Origin: Chryseobacterium edaphi
Lineage (GTDB): Bacteria > Bacteroidota > Bacteroidia > Flavobacteriales > Weeksellaceae
DNA: 64,000 bases
Direction: 5' to 3'
NCBI RefSeq assembly: GCF_025628985.1
Contig: NZ_JAOTEM010000005.1
Coordinates: 124,001-188,000, forward strand
The notes beneath the pieces are model-generated. The model was given only the letters and a program-made list of their open reading frames with translations, was not told where the DNA came from and searched no databases. Both the position numbers and the translations under genes were made by a program. Below are positions 33,594 through 42,685 of this stretch, in pieces (position 1 is the stretch's first letter; every line of letters begins with the position of its first letter).

Positions 33594-35854
33594 TAATTGA
33601 CAACAGCTATTTTTGCAGTTGCTTTATCGCTTGCATCTTCGTTGGTCATCAGTACAAAATAAATTCCTGATGCCACTCTTGTTCCTTTCTGATTATTAAG
33701 ATCCCATTCGTAATATCCTGTTCTGGCAACGGCAGAATGTACAATGTTTCCTGCAACATCGGTAATTCTGATATTGGTTTTCTCTGCCAATCCTTTGATG
33801 GTTACTTTACCTTTAAACTGCGCATAAACTACAGGATTGGGATATACCAAAACGTTTCCGAAATTCGAGGTTACATCTGCAACATCACCTTGGTAAGTGA
33901 CAATTCCATCATAAGTAACAAAATATACTTTTCCTGTTTTTTTATCAACTTTAATATCTGTAACCGTATTTGTAGGAAGTGGTGAATTTTCTTTTGTAAA
34001 ATGTTGAATCGTTCTCTCGCCTGTAGCAGAAAGATAATAAACTCCACCACCATCGATAGACACCCATTTTTGATCTCCCGCATCAACTTCTATCTGTAAA
34101 ACCTGAGAATCTCTGAATAATTCTTCGGGTATATTTCCTTGTTCAATCACAATAGGTTCTAACTGAGGATCGTTGTTAATCTCCGCAGCTGCATTTGGTA
34201 GAATTCTAAGTCCTCCATACGTTCCTATCCAAGCATCATTCGATTTATCAAAAGCAACCGCCAAGCTTCCGCTTGGTAAACCGTTACTTTCAGAGAGTAC
34301 AGTGAAGGTATCGTCACTGAGACTCTGCGTTTTTTTGGTATCATACACTAAAAAATCTATAGATCTTGGAAGTGGAGTCCAGAATTTATTATCATGATAT
34401 ATTGGTTGTTGTATACCATTACTGATAATTCCGAGTGCGTATTTCATCAAAAAATTATCACTAGCGCGATCATAGTAAGCAAATCCCGGAGTGGCAGAAT
34501 CGGTACCTGCAAATGCCAAGCTTGCGAAAAGATTGTTCTGATCATCATATGCAAAACCTACAGGTCTGTTCATGTAAGGATTCGCAGCATCCAATTCATA
34601 TCTTTTAACAAAATCAAAATCCTTTGAGCTTGAATTGTATTTCATTTTATAAACACCAAATCCCGGAGCAGTATTATAGTTGGTGAAAAAAACTTCAGAA
34701 AGATTATTGGGATCTGCGACGGCATCTAAAACATTAAATATTGTAGAACTACCAACAAAATAAGAAGGGTAGACCCATTCGGTTCCTGTGAAATAGTAAA
34801 AGCCTGGATTTTTTGGGTTATTAAATCCTTCATTAAAGTTATTGACTCTTGATCCCGTAGAAACTAAAAGCTGATTTTCATTAAAAATCCTCATTTTGTA
34901 AGCATAATTAAAATAAGGTCCATCAGGTTTATAAGCAATATTGTCTTCACTTTTTAAACCTGATAAAATAGTTCCGAGATAAATTTTCGAACCTACTTTT
35001 GTTGCCGTGTTGCAAGCTTCTCCTACAGTTACAGAACCTGCAAAAGTTCCGTTTGTATTGTAGCTGTAGATTCTTGCAGCATCGGTTATTACGATATTAT
35101 CAGCATTTACAACAACATCATTTACGTTACCAAAAACCTGTGATAAAGCAGTGGAAGTTCCATTGTTATAAATATAAGTTGTCGTTGGTGAAGCAAATGA
35201 TACGACAGTTTCAGAATCAATTTGGGTAAAATTACCTGGCAATTCAGTAGTCCACGTAGAAAATACGGGAAAGGTTGTATTTAATGCGTGAGTTTTTAAT
35301 CCGGTATTGGTTACAGAAAAAACTTTATTATCTTTTATCGTAGCTTCATTACTCGCCTGATAAACTCCACCGGAAACGAAAAATGCAGAATCACCAAATT
35401 CCTTCTTTTTCAAATCAAAAATAGAAACTCCATAACCTACGGAAACTACAGCCTTGTCTCCGCTTATCGAAATGTGGTTGATTTTCTTGCTTCCATTATA
35501 TCCCACTGCAATAGGAATATCAACAACATAGGTAATTCCCTGCGGAGTAATCACATCTAAAGCTCCGTTTTGATAACCAACTAAGCCAATTTTTGTCTGA
35601 GGATTGTAATCAAAAGCAGCGATTTTTACCTCATGAAGCCCATTAGCTTTCGAGAGTTTTGTAATTTCTCCTGTTGAAACAGTATAATAAAAAATTCCGT
35701 TTTCTGTAGCGGCTACGACTTTTCCGTTATCTTCTTTCACTGCAAGAACATTGTTGTATGAAAATAAATCTGCCCATTTTTTAGAAGAAATATTCTGCGC
35801 ACTTACAAATTGTACGGATGCTAAAATACCAAGAGAAATTAAAAGTTTTTTCAT
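33593..35854 (-). CDS. porZ: PorZ-like T9SS component with sorting domain
   Basis: The 753-residue exported protein has a signal peptide (to about 19, SAQ), two seven-bladed-propeller-like halves with NLFASLAFAG and DAWIGTYGGLRIL type blades, and a C-terminal T9SS type A sorting domain (VYPNPV, about 671-676; GIYFVLM and KIAVVN at the end). This arrangement, with the two-component propeller at the N terminus, fits PorZ, part of the T9SS attachment complex on the surface. In other flavobacteria porZ also neighbours recO, as I recall. It lies 1 base after the 5'-nucleotidase genes' operon partner at 35856. The identity is good but not certain. Confidence 0.78.
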   Translation of the reverse strand: MKKLLISLGILASVQFVSAQNISSKKWADLFSYNNVLAVKEDNGKVVAATENGIFYYTVSTGEITKLSKANGLHEVKIAAFDYNPQTKIGLVGYQNGALDVITPQGITYVVDIPIAVGYNGSKKINHISISGDKAVVSVGYGVSIFDLKKKEFGDSAFFVSGGVYQASNEATIKDNKVFSVTNTGLKTHALNTTFPVFSTWTTELPGNFTQIDSETVVSFASPTTTYIYNNGTSTALSQVFGNVNDVVVNADNIVITDAARIYSYNTNGTFAGSVTVGEACNTATKVGSKIYLGTILSGLKSEDNIAYKPDGPYFNYAYKMRIFNENQLLVSTGSRVNNFNEGFNNPKNPGFYYFTGTEWVYPSYFVGSSTIFNVLDAVADPNNLSEVFFTNYNTAPGFGVYKMKYNSSSKDFDFVKRYELDAANPYMNRPVGFAYDDQNNLFASLAFAGTDSATPGFAYYDRASDNFLMKYALGIISNGIQQPIYHDNKFWTPLPRSIDFLVYDTKKTQSLSDDTFTVLSESNGLPSGSLAVAFDKSNDAWIGTYGGLRILPNAAAEINNDPQLEPIVIEQGNIPEELFRDSQVLQIEVDAGDQKWVSIDGGGVYYLSATGERTIQHFTKENSPLPTNTVTDIKVDKKTGKVYFVTYDGIVTYQGDVADVTSNFGNVLVYPNPVVYAQFKGKVTIKGLAEKTNIRITDVAGNIVHSAVARTGYYEWDLNNQKGTRVASGIYFVLMTNEDASDKATAKIAVVN

Positions 35855-35855
35855 A

Positions 35856-36806
35856 TTATGCTATTATACTGCTGTCAATTGCCTGATTATTCCAGGAGAT
35901 ATTTTGTACATTTTTATTAGAATCAAAAAAGAAATCTATTCTGCCTAAAAGCAAACCTGCCCAACCAACTTGATTGACCAATACATTTTTTCCTTGTCTG
36001 TTTTTATACGTTTCAGGTGCAGGTAAAAATGTGTGGGTATGACCGCCTAAAATTAAGTCAATATTTTCTGTTTTTGAAGCTAAAATTTTATCGCTTATTT
36101 TTTCGGGTTCGTCTTTATAGTCGTAGCCAATGTGAGAAAGACAGATGACCAAATCACATTTCTGCTCGTTTTTCAGAAAATTGGAATAATGTTGAGCAAC
36201 ATCAATCGGGTCTGACCAAATCGTTTCTCCATATTGTTTTTTTCCAACCAATCCGTCAAGCTGAATCCCGACACCGAAAATTCCGACTTTGATTCCGTTT
36301 TTATTGAAAATTTTATACTGCGAAGTTTTTCCGTCTAAAACAGTATTTTTAAAATCATAATTCGAACAGATAAAAGGAAATTTCGCATTAGGCAAAACCT
36401 TTAAAAATCCATCTAATCCATTATCGAAATCGTGATTTCCCATTGTTGAAGCGTCGTATTTCATCATCGACATCAGTTTAAATTCCAGTTCGCCTCCGAA
36501 AAAATTGAAATACGGTGTTCCCTGAAAAATATCTCCGGAATCGAGCAACAAAAGATTGTTTTCTGCACTTCTGATTTTCTGGATCAAACTTGCTCTTCTC
36601 GCAAAACCGCCCTGATTGGGATTTCTGGTGTAGCTTTCATCAAAAGGTTCAATTCTGCTATGCTGATCGTTGGTATGGAGAATGGTCAATTTGCTGGCAG
36701 ATTTGATTGAATTTAAATTCAATTCTTCCGCCATCATCAGATTTGGAGCTAAAGTCATTGCTAAAGTTCCTCCTGTTATTGTTTTTAAAAAGCCTTTTCT
36801 ATCCAT
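35856..36806 (-). CDS. 5'-nucleotidase, metallophosphatase half
   Basis: The 316-residue protein has a Tat-like start (RKGFLKTITGG) and the metallophosphoesterase core: ILHTNDQHSRI (about 43-53), GGFARR, LLLDSGDIFQG, GNHDFDNG (about 120-127) and GGHTHTFLP (about 235-243). These bind two metal ions and hydrolyse 5'-nucleotides or related phosphomonoesters in the periplasm. The usual C-terminal substrate-recognition domain is missing here but is encoded by the upstream gene, whose stop overlaps this start by 1 base. The split is typical of some Bacteroidota. Confidence 0.9.
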   Translation of the reverse strand: MDRKGFLKTITGGTLAMTLAPNLMMAEELNLNSIKSASKLTILHTNDQHSRIEPFDESYTRNPNQGGFARRASLIQKIRSAENNLLLLDSGDIFQGTPYFNFFGGELEFKLMSMMKYDASTMGNHDFDNGLDGFLKVLPNAKFPFICSNYDFKNTVLDGKTSQYKIFNKNGIKVGIFGVGIQLDGLVGKKQYGETIWSDPIDVAQHYSNFLKNEQKCDLVICLSHIGYDYKDEPEKISDKILASKTENIDLILGGHTHTFLPAPETYKNRQGKNVLVNQVGWAGLLLGRIDFFFDSNKNVQNISWNNQAIDSSIIA

Positions 36807-37561
36807 TACTTTTTCCCGATAAAATTTAAACGAACATCTTCTTTAGGATTGATTTCCTGATTGTTTTTAAAATATTCAATAAACAAATCTCTTAATTTAA
36901 TTCCTGTCGAAATAGATTCTCCTTTAGCGAAAAACTTCATATTATCACCACCCAAAGCCAAATAATCGGAAGTTGCAATGTAATAATCCTGCGAAGGATT
37001 TACCGGTTGTCCGTTGATTAATGTTTTGGATAACTGTCCGTTATTTGTTTCAATATATAAATGAGAAACAGGATTGTTGACCTGATTTTTTGCGTAATAA
37101 TCAAAAAGTCCCTGCAAATCTGCTCCTTTCATTTTTACAATAATGACTTCATTTTCGAAAGGCATTACTTCAAAAACGTTTTTCAGAAGAATGTTTCCTT
37201 TTCCAATTGTCGTTCTTATTCCACCGATGTTGATCAAAGCGGCGTCTACATTTTTTTTAAGATTGATTTTCGCCCATTCATTGGCTCCGTCAAATGTATA
37301 ATCTGCTAAAAGATTCCCCAAATTGCTGTTATCACCCTGTTTGGTAAGATCTACATTGGTGTGAGAGATTTTCTGATTCATCTCTTTATCCAATTTTTCT
37401 TTGTAAGGATTGATCACTTTTACAAATTCCTCATCATTTTTCAGTTCATTATTAATGGAAATATTCTTTTGAGTCTGCACATTGGCAACCTGTAACGATG
37501 TCGTTTTGCAGGCAGTGAGCGAGATCAAAGCAATTCCTAATAATAAGAATCTATTTTTCAT
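36806..37561 (-). CDS. 5'-nucleotidase C-terminal domain lipoprotein
   Basis: The 251-residue protein is a lipoprotein with lipobox LTAC (Cys18). The rest is the 5'-nucleotidase C-terminal domain, with LGNLLADYTFDGANEWA (about 82-98), INIGGIRTTIGKG (about 111-123), VMPFENEV and LGGDNMKFF. It supplies substrate binding for the phosphatase encoded immediately downstream, so the two halves of one enzyme are separate genes. It is anchored to a membrane, probably at the outer membrane or periplasmic face. It is the first gene of the operon leading to recO. Confidence 0.88.
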   Translation of the reverse strand: MKNRFLLLGIALISLTACKTTSLQVANVQTQKNISINNELKNDEEFVKVINPYKEKLDKEMNQKISHTNVDLTKQGDNSNLGNLLADYTFDGANEWAKINLKKNVDAALINIGGIRTTIGKGNILLKNVFEVMPFENEVIIVKMKGADLQGLFDYYAKNQVNNPVSHLYIETNNGQLSKTLINGQPVNPSQDYYIATSDYLALGGDNMKFFAKGESISTGIKLRDLFIEYFKNNQEINPKEDVRLNFIGKK

Positions 37562-37643
37562 ATGTTGTAATCATTTATTTTAAAGGTCATATAAAATCAC
37601 TTTCTGATAGTCGATGTGATTTCATAATTTCTTTTAGTATATG

Positions 37644-37651
37644 CAAATATA
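37644..37651 (-). promoter_or_regulatory. -7 box of the nucleotidase-porZ-recO operon
   Basis: On the minus strand TATATTTG matches TAnnTTTG, about 83 bases before the ATG. No clear -33 element. Confidence 0.4.
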
Positions 37652-37705
37652 ATTATATGTATAATAAAACATTATTAATTATGATAAATTCTTGGTCTAA
37701 TTTAT

Positions 37706-37713
37706 TAAATTTG
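37706..37713 (+). promoter_or_regulatory. -7 box of dapA
   Basis: TAAATTTG lies 19 bases before the ATG at 37733. No clear -33 element at the expected distance. Confidence 0.45.
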
Positions 37714-37732
37714 GAAAAAATATTTCTAACAG

Positions 37733-38605
37733 ATGAGCATTTTAAAAGGAGTAGGTGTTGCTTTGGTAACGCCCTTTAATGAAGATTTATCCGTAGATTT
37801 CGAAAGTTTAACAAAACTTGTTGAGTACAACATCGAAAACGGAACCAATTATTTTGTGGTATTGGGAACTACAGCGGAAGCTGCTACACTTTCTTCAGAC
37901 GAGAAGAAACAGGTAGTTGAGCACATCATTAAGGTTAATAATAAACGTCTTCCATTAGTTTTAGGAATTGGCGGAAACAATACTCTTGAAGTCAAACAGC
38001 AGATCGAAGAAGCTGATTTATCTGATTTTGAAGCAGTTTTATCTGTATCTCCATATTATAATAAACCCAATCAGGAAGGGCTTTATCAGCATTATAAGGC
38101 TTTAGCTTCTACCGGAAAAAATATTATTATTTACAATGTTCCTTCAAGAACAGGACAGAATGTTGAAGCAGAAACGACTTTGCGTTTGGCAAATGAATTC
38201 CCGAATTTATTCTTGATTAAAGAAGCTTCACCAAACATTTTACAATATTTCGATATTTTGAGAAAAAAACCTGAAGGTTTCAATTTGGTTTCTGGAGATG
38301 ATGAATTTACACTTCCTGTAACTTTAGCGGGTGGAGCAGGAGTGATTTCTGTTATCGGACAAGGTTATCCGAAAGAATTTTCTACAATGGTTCAGCTGGC
38401 TTTTGATAAAAAAGTGGATGAAGCATATGAAATTCACAACAAAATGGTTGAAATCACAAGATTGATTTTTGCAGAGGGAAATCCTTGCGGAATTAAGGTT
38501 GTCTTGGCTGAAAAAGGATTGATCAAAAACTATCTGAGACTTCCATTGGTTCCTGCATCAGAAGGACTTTATGCGAAGATAAAAGCTGAGATGGCGAAAA
38601 TTTAG
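37733..38605 (+). CDS. dapA: 4-hydroxy-tetrahydrodipicolinate synthase
   Basis: The 290-residue enzyme condenses pyruvate and aspartate semialdehyde in lysine and diaminopimelate synthesis. It is a cytoplasmic TIM barrel. Visible signatures: GVGVALVTPFNED (about 5-17), the pyruvate loop GTTAEAATLS (about 44-53), YYNKPNQEGLYQHYKA (about 107-122), the IIYNVPSRTG strand with the shared Tyr (about 131-140), and the Schiff-base Lys in LIKEASPNI (about 162). GGAGVISV follows. Length is normal for the family. It is a single-gene unit. Confidence 0.95.
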   Translation: MSILKGVGVALVTPFNEDLSVDFESLTKLVEYNIENGTNYFVVLGTTAEAATLSSDEKKQVVEHIIKVNNKRLPLVLGIGGNNTLEVKQQIEEADLSDFEAVLSVSPYYNKPNQEGLYQHYKALASTGKNIIIYNVPSRTGQNVEAETTLRLANEFPNLFLIKEASPNILQYFDILRKKPEGFNLVSGDDEFTLPVTLAGGAGVISVIGQGYPKEFSTMVQLAFDKKVDEAYEIHNKMVEITRLIFAEGNPCGIKVVLAEKGLIKNYLRLPLVPASEGLYAKIKAEMAKI

Positions 38606-38642
38606 AAGAAAATAATTTTAATGGGATAATGATTAACCTTCA

Positions 38643-38700
38643 GTTTGTCATGCTGGAAGCATCTCTACAAACTTATTTAGATTCTTACGGAATGACAAAC
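38643..38700. repeat. GTTTGTCATGCTGGAAGCAT element, copy 1
   Basis: The 58-base element starts GTTTGTCAT and ends with the inverse ATGACAAAC, and contains TGCTGGAAGCA and TTTAGATTC. It is a MITE- or REP-like intergenic element. A second copy lies at 39326-39378. Confidence 0.75.
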
Positions 38701-38727
38701 TTTGTATTAATTAAAATATAAAAATGT

Positions 38728-38768
38728 ACTAAAAAAGTGAAAGGCTCAATGCTTTTCACTTTTTTAGT
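38728..38768. terminator. bidirectional hairpin before the acetyltransferase gene
   Basis: ACTAAAAAAGTGAAA / TTTCACTTTTTTAGT, a perfect 15-bp stem with a CTCAATG-type loop, probably terminates dapA transcripts. Confidence 0.8.
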
Positions 38769-38807
38769 ATTATTTAAAATTTACAGTAAAGTTAAGCATC
38801 AAGTATT

Positions 38808-39305
38808 ATGAAAATAATCAAAGCAACAGAAAAACACATTTCTTTAATAAAAGATTTAGCAAAAAGGTCATGGGAAAACGCTTATGCCGATATTCTTTCC
38901 CGGGAACAGATGAAATATATGTTGGATACGATGTACTCAGAAGCAGAAATTTCAGAACATTTAAAAAATCCGAATTATCATTATTATCTTGTTTTTGATG
39001 AAGATTTAGATATATTTGATGGATTTTTAGGCTACGAAAATCATTATGAAGAAAGCACAACAAAACTTCATCGGATTTATTTGGTTCCTGAAAGCAAAGG
39101 AAAAGGTTTAGGCAAAAAAACTTTGGAATTTTTAAATGTAAAAGTGAAAGAATGTGGGGATAACAGAATTATTTTAAACGTTAACAAATACAATTCTGCA
39201 AAGAACTTCTACGAATCTCAAGGTTATCAAATTTATGATGAAGGCGTTTTCGATATTGGAAAAGGTTTTGTAATGGATGATTATTTGATGGAGAAAAAAT
39301 TGTAA
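38808..39305 (+). CDS. GNAT family N-acetyltransferase
   Basis: The 165-residue protein has the GNAT acetyl-CoA loop ESKGKGLGKKTLEF (about 96-109) after the HRIYLVP strand, and the ending NKYNSAKNFYESQGYQI (about 128-144). A DGFLGYENH segment precedes. Substrate unknown. It lies between two copies of the same intergenic repeat. Confidence 0.88.
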   Translation: MKIIKATEKHISLIKDLAKRSWENAYADILSREQMKYMLDTMYSEAEISEHLKNPNYHYYLVFDEDLDIFDGFLGYENHYEESTTKLHRIYLVPESKGKGLGKKTLEFLNVKVKECGDNRIILNVNKYNSAKNFYESQGYQIYDEGVFDIGKGFVMDDYLMEKKL

Positions 39306-39325
39306 AATATTTTTGTAAACAGTTA

Positions 39326-39378
39326 GTTTGTCATGCTGGAAGCATTTCTACAAAATGATTTAGATTCCTTCAGAAATT
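39326..39378. repeat. GTTTGTCATGCTGGAAGCAT element, copy 2
   Basis: The first 43 bases match copy 1 at 38643 with few changes and in the same direction; the right end has decayed (CTTCAGAAATTT in place of the ATGACAAAC end). Confidence 0.7.
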
Positions 39379-39428
39379 TAAGGTTCGACAAAGTCAATGA
39401 TAAAAATGATGTTGATTTTATAAAAAAA

Positions 39429-41513
39429 TTACGAAATCTTACTCCACTTATTTTTTCCTTTATAATACTGCAGATAATAATTTTTAATAATCTGATGATC
39501 TGGTCTTGAAAGCAAAGGATCGGCTTCAAGAATCTTTTCAACCATATTTTTGGTATTTTTAATGATTGCAGAGTCATTCACCAAATCCAATCTTTTGAAA
39601 TCGACAACGCCACTTTGCTGAGTTCCCAGAATATCACCGGGACCACGCAACTGCATATCAACTTCAGAAATTTTAAAGCCATCATTGGTTTCTGTCATGG
39701 TTTTAATTCTTGTTCGGCTTTCTGTCGATAATTTATCAGAAGTCATCAAAATGCAATAACTCTGTTCCGCGCCTCTTCCGACACGACCCCGCAACTGATG
39801 GAGTTGTGATAAACCAAATCTTTCAGCGCTTTCAATCACCATTACCGATGCATTTGGAACATTTACACCAACTTCAATTACCGTTGTTGCCACCATGATT
39901 TCTGCTTTTCCTAAAGCAAAATAATTCATGGCGATGTCTTTTTCGTCAGGTTTCATTCGTCCGTGAAGCATTGCGACGTTGTAATCTGAAAAAGATTGCA
40001 TGACGTGTTCTAAACCTTCCATCAAATTTTTATAATCTAATGTTTCAGATTCTTCAATTAACGGATAAACAAAATAAATTTGCCGACCTTTTCTAATCTC
40101 ATCACGACAGAAATTATAAACAAAAGTTCTGTCTTTTTCTCTACGGTGAGCCGTGATAATCGGTTTTCTACCAACTGGCATTTCGTCAATTACAGAAACA
40201 TCAAGATCAGAGTAAAAACTCATTGCCAAAGTCCTTGGAATTGGCGTTGCGGTCATCACCAAAATATGAGGTGGAATTCTATTTTTCGCCCAAAGTTTTG
40301 CTCTTTGTGCCACTCCAAATCGGTGTTGTTCGTCGATAATTGCTAATCCGAGGTTTTTAAATTTAACTTTATCTTCCAAAACAGCATGAGTTCCTACTAA
40401 GATTGAAAGTTCACCGTTTTCCAGTTCTTCATGTATGATTTTACGGGCAGAAGCTTTTACTGAACCTGTGAGGATATTGACTTTGATATGGGTATCTTTC
40501 AGTAAATCTTTAATTCCATTGTAATGTTGTTGGGCGAGAATTTCGGTCGGAGCCATCAAACAACTTTGAAAACCGTTGTCTAGTGCAAGAAGCATCGTCA
40601 AAAGTGCAACCATCGTTTTTCCTGAACCCACATCACCCTGCAAAAGCCGGTTCATTTGAATGGGCTTTTTCATGTCAAGACGAATTTCTTTTAAAACCCG
40701 TTTTTGAGCATTAGTCAATTCAAATGGAAGATGGTTCTCGTAAAAATCTGTAAAATAGTCACCGACAATCGGAAACGGATTTCCATACGATTTTGTTTTG
40801 TGATGAGCCTTTTTTAAGCCAAAACCTAGTTGGAAAAAGAAAGATTCTTCAAATTTTAATCTGAAATCAGCCTTCTCAAAATATTCTAAGTTTTCAGGAA
40901 AATGAATATTCAGGTAAGTCTGTTGTCTGGATAAAAATTTCATCGACTTCATCATGTATTCCGGAAGATTTTCCTGGATGAGATTTGGAATTTCTTTGCA
41001 GATATTTCGCAGAATAACCTGAAAAAATTTCTGATTCAAACCTCTTTTGGTCAGTTTTTCCGAACTTGGATAAATGGGTCTTAATCGATTGTCTTTTTCC
41101 TTATTTTCATCCAGTTCAATTTCCGGATGCGGCATCGAAAACTGATTATTAAAAGCATTGATTTTACCGAAAATAAAAACTTCACGATTCACTGGAAGTT
41201 GTTCTTTCAGCCATTTTGAATACTGAAACCAAACCAGATCCATACTTCCAGTATCATCATTGAATTTGGCAGTCAGTCTTTTTATTTTTCCGTTGTGAAT
41301 TTCCTGAACGTTGGAAATTTTGCCTTTTAACTGAATTTCAATATTACTTTCCTGAAGATTTCCGATTTTATACAGTTTATTTTTGTCAATATACCGGATC
41401 GGGTAGAAGTGCAGAAGGTCTTCCACAGTATAAATACCCAACACATTTTTGATGAGTTTGGCTCTTTCAGGACCGATTCCTTTGACGAATTCTATGGAAG
41501 TTTCTAAAGTCAT
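39429..41513 (-). CDS. recG: ATP-dependent DNA helicase RecG
   Basis: The 694-residue protein is the branch-migration helicase RecG, which remodels stalled forks and Holliday junctions. The wedge/OB domain is in the first 260 residues (FVKGIGPERAKLIKN at about 8-22). Helicase motifs: QGDVGSGKT (Walker A, about 289-297), IIDEQHRFG (DExH-type box, about 390), TATPIPRT, and ATTVIEVGVNVPNA plus QLHQLRGRVGRG in the second domain. The RecG-specific end is present. It overlaps the start of the gene behind by 4 bases (ATGA). Confidence 0.95.
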   Translation of the reverse strand: MTLETSIEFVKGIGPERAKLIKNVLGIYTVEDLLHFYPIRYIDKNKLYKIGNLQESNIEIQLKGKISNVQEIHNGKIKRLTAKFNDDTGSMDLVWFQYSKWLKEQLPVNREVFIFGKINAFNNQFSMPHPEIELDENKEKDNRLRPIYPSSEKLTKRGLNQKFFQVILRNICKEIPNLIQENLPEYMMKSMKFLSRQQTYLNIHFPENLEYFEKADFRLKFEESFFFQLGFGLKKAHHKTKSYGNPFPIVGDYFTDFYENHLPFELTNAQKRVLKEIRLDMKKPIQMNRLLQGDVGSGKTMVALLTMLLALDNGFQSCLMAPTEILAQQHYNGIKDLLKDTHIKVNILTGSVKASARKIIHEELENGELSILVGTHAVLEDKVKFKNLGLAIIDEQHRFGVAQRAKLWAKNRIPPHILVMTATPIPRTLAMSFYSDLDVSVIDEMPVGRKPIITAHRREKDRTFVYNFCRDEIRKGRQIYFVYPLIEESETLDYKNLMEGLEHVMQSFSDYNVAMLHGRMKPDEKDIAMNYFALGKAEIMVATTVIEVGVNVPNASVMVIESAERFGLSQLHQLRGRVGRGAEQSYCILMTSDKLSTESRTRIKTMTETNDGFKISEVDMQLRGPGDILGTQQSGVVDFKRLDLVNDSAIIKNTKNMVEKILEADPLLSRPDHQIIKNYYLQYYKGKNKWSKIS

Positions 41514-42055
41514 TTTTGAGGAAATCCCATTTTTTTATAAGAGTAGATTATTCCTAAAATTAGTCCAATAATTCCACCAATATATCCGAAATTATGGATA
41601 CATCCAACTATAATATAATTTTTAAAATCAATGATGTTTTCAGGAATAAAAGATGAATTAAAATAAGATTTTGGACGGTCTGATAACAAAAAAAATCCGT
41701 AGAAAAAACCTAGAATTTCGATTATTAATGTTGTTAATAAGGCTATGTAAATGGATTTTAAAGAAAATTTAAGCATCGTTTTCCAATCTTTATGCCTTAA
41801 AGTTAAAATGCCTAAAATAAAACCTAAAAACAAACCAAACCACCACGTTGCCAAGGAACCAACTAAAGAAACGGCTACTCTTGTGCTTAGCTGATTCTGA
41901 TCAATATTAAACTGGATAAATTTAAATTTTGTATAATATTCTGGAGAAATGATGTAAGTTATCTGATCATGTAGAATACCATAAATTCCCGCTATCAAAG
42001 CCGCGAGAATTGAAATTATGATTACTGTGAAAAATTTCTTAATAAGTTCTTTCAT
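41510..42055 (-). CDS. four-segment membrane protein of unknown function
   Basis: The 181-residue protein has four hydrophobic segments (about 8-30, 65-85, 95-120 and 150-173) and a polar loop between the first two. A GCIHNFGYIGGIIGLILG segment lies at the end. I do not recognise a named family, though such small four-helix proteins of unknown role are common. Its stop overlaps the recG start by 4 bases, so translation is coupled; whether this reflects shared function is unclear. Confidence 0.7.
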   Translation of the reverse strand: MKELIKKFFTVIIISILAALIAGIYGILHDQITYIISPEYYTKFKFIQFNIDQNQLSTRVAVSLVGSLATWWFGLFLGFILGILTLRHKDWKTMLKFSLKSIYIALLTTLIIEILGFFYGFFLLSDRPKSYFNSSFIPENIIDFKNYIIVGCIHNFGYIGGIIGLILGIIYSYKKMGFPQK

Positions 42056-42090
42056 AGATGAGTCTACGAATTTCGGGAAAATTTAGAAAT

Positions 42091-42119
42091 AAAAAAAGCT
42101 TTCACATTTGAAAGCTTTA
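42091..42119 (-). terminator. terminator of the thioredoxin-like gene
   Basis: On the minus strand AAAGCTTTCA / TGAAAGCTTT is followed by several T residues. Confidence 0.85.
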
Positions 42120-42122
42120 TGT

Positions 42123-42656
42123 TTAATCTTTTATATTCGATTTAAATTTTTTCTGAAAATCTTCCCATTCCTGTCGGGTTTTAATTTTTTTAAACAGATC
42201 ATTTGAAATCAAAGTAAGGTAAGGTTCGAGTTCTTTTGCCGATAATTCACCCTGTAAAATGGTAATCGGAGCTCCATTTTCGTCTAAAAATACCGTACTT
42301 GGAACGGCACCAACATTCATAAACTGTGTAAATTCGTGCAGAGAATTTCTTCCTTTTTTATGTGTGGTATTTTCGTTTACAAATTTTCTTCCGAATATTT
42401 CGATTTGTTTTTTTTCTTCAGCATTGAATTTTACCGGATAATAATTCTGATTTAAAAACTCTGAAATCACGGGATGTCCATATGTGGATTTATCCATGAT
42501 TTTGCACGGTCCGCACCAGTCTGCATAGAAATCGATCAGGATTTTTTTTGGCTGCACTTTTTGTGCGTTTAATGCTTCTTCTATGGTCATCCATTTTACC
42601 TGAGCAAAATTTAAACTGATAAAGTAAAGGAATAGTATGGTGGAAATCTTTTTCAT
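42123..42656 (-). CDS. periplasmic thioredoxin-like protein
   Basis: The 177-residue protein has a signal peptide (to about residue 18, NFA) and a thioredoxin fold with the active site WCGPC (47-51) preceded by IDFYAD. The middle has a His/Lys-rich insertion (ENTTHKKGRNSLHEF), and the cis-Pro loop VGAVPSTVFLDENG (about 114-127) is intact. It probably keeps or transfers disulfides in the periplasm; the insert resembles the DUF953/thioredoxin-like subfamily. It is transcribed alone, with a terminator after it and a POT gene upstream. Confidence 0.88.
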   Translation of the reverse strand: MKKISTILFLYFISLNFAQVKWMTIEEALNAQKVQPKKILIDFYADWCGPCKIMDKSTYGHPVISEFLNQNYYPVKFNAEEKKQIEIFGRKFVNENTTHKKGRNSLHEFTQFMNVGAVPSTVFLDENGAPITILQGELSAKELEPYLTLISNDLFKKIKTRQEWEDFQKKFKSNIKD

Positions 42657-42685
42657 GATTTAATATTTGTACAGGTTACAGATGC

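Noticed and set aside
34173..35229. Several frames antisense to porZ
   Set aside because: They lie inside a well-supported long gene and have no independent features.
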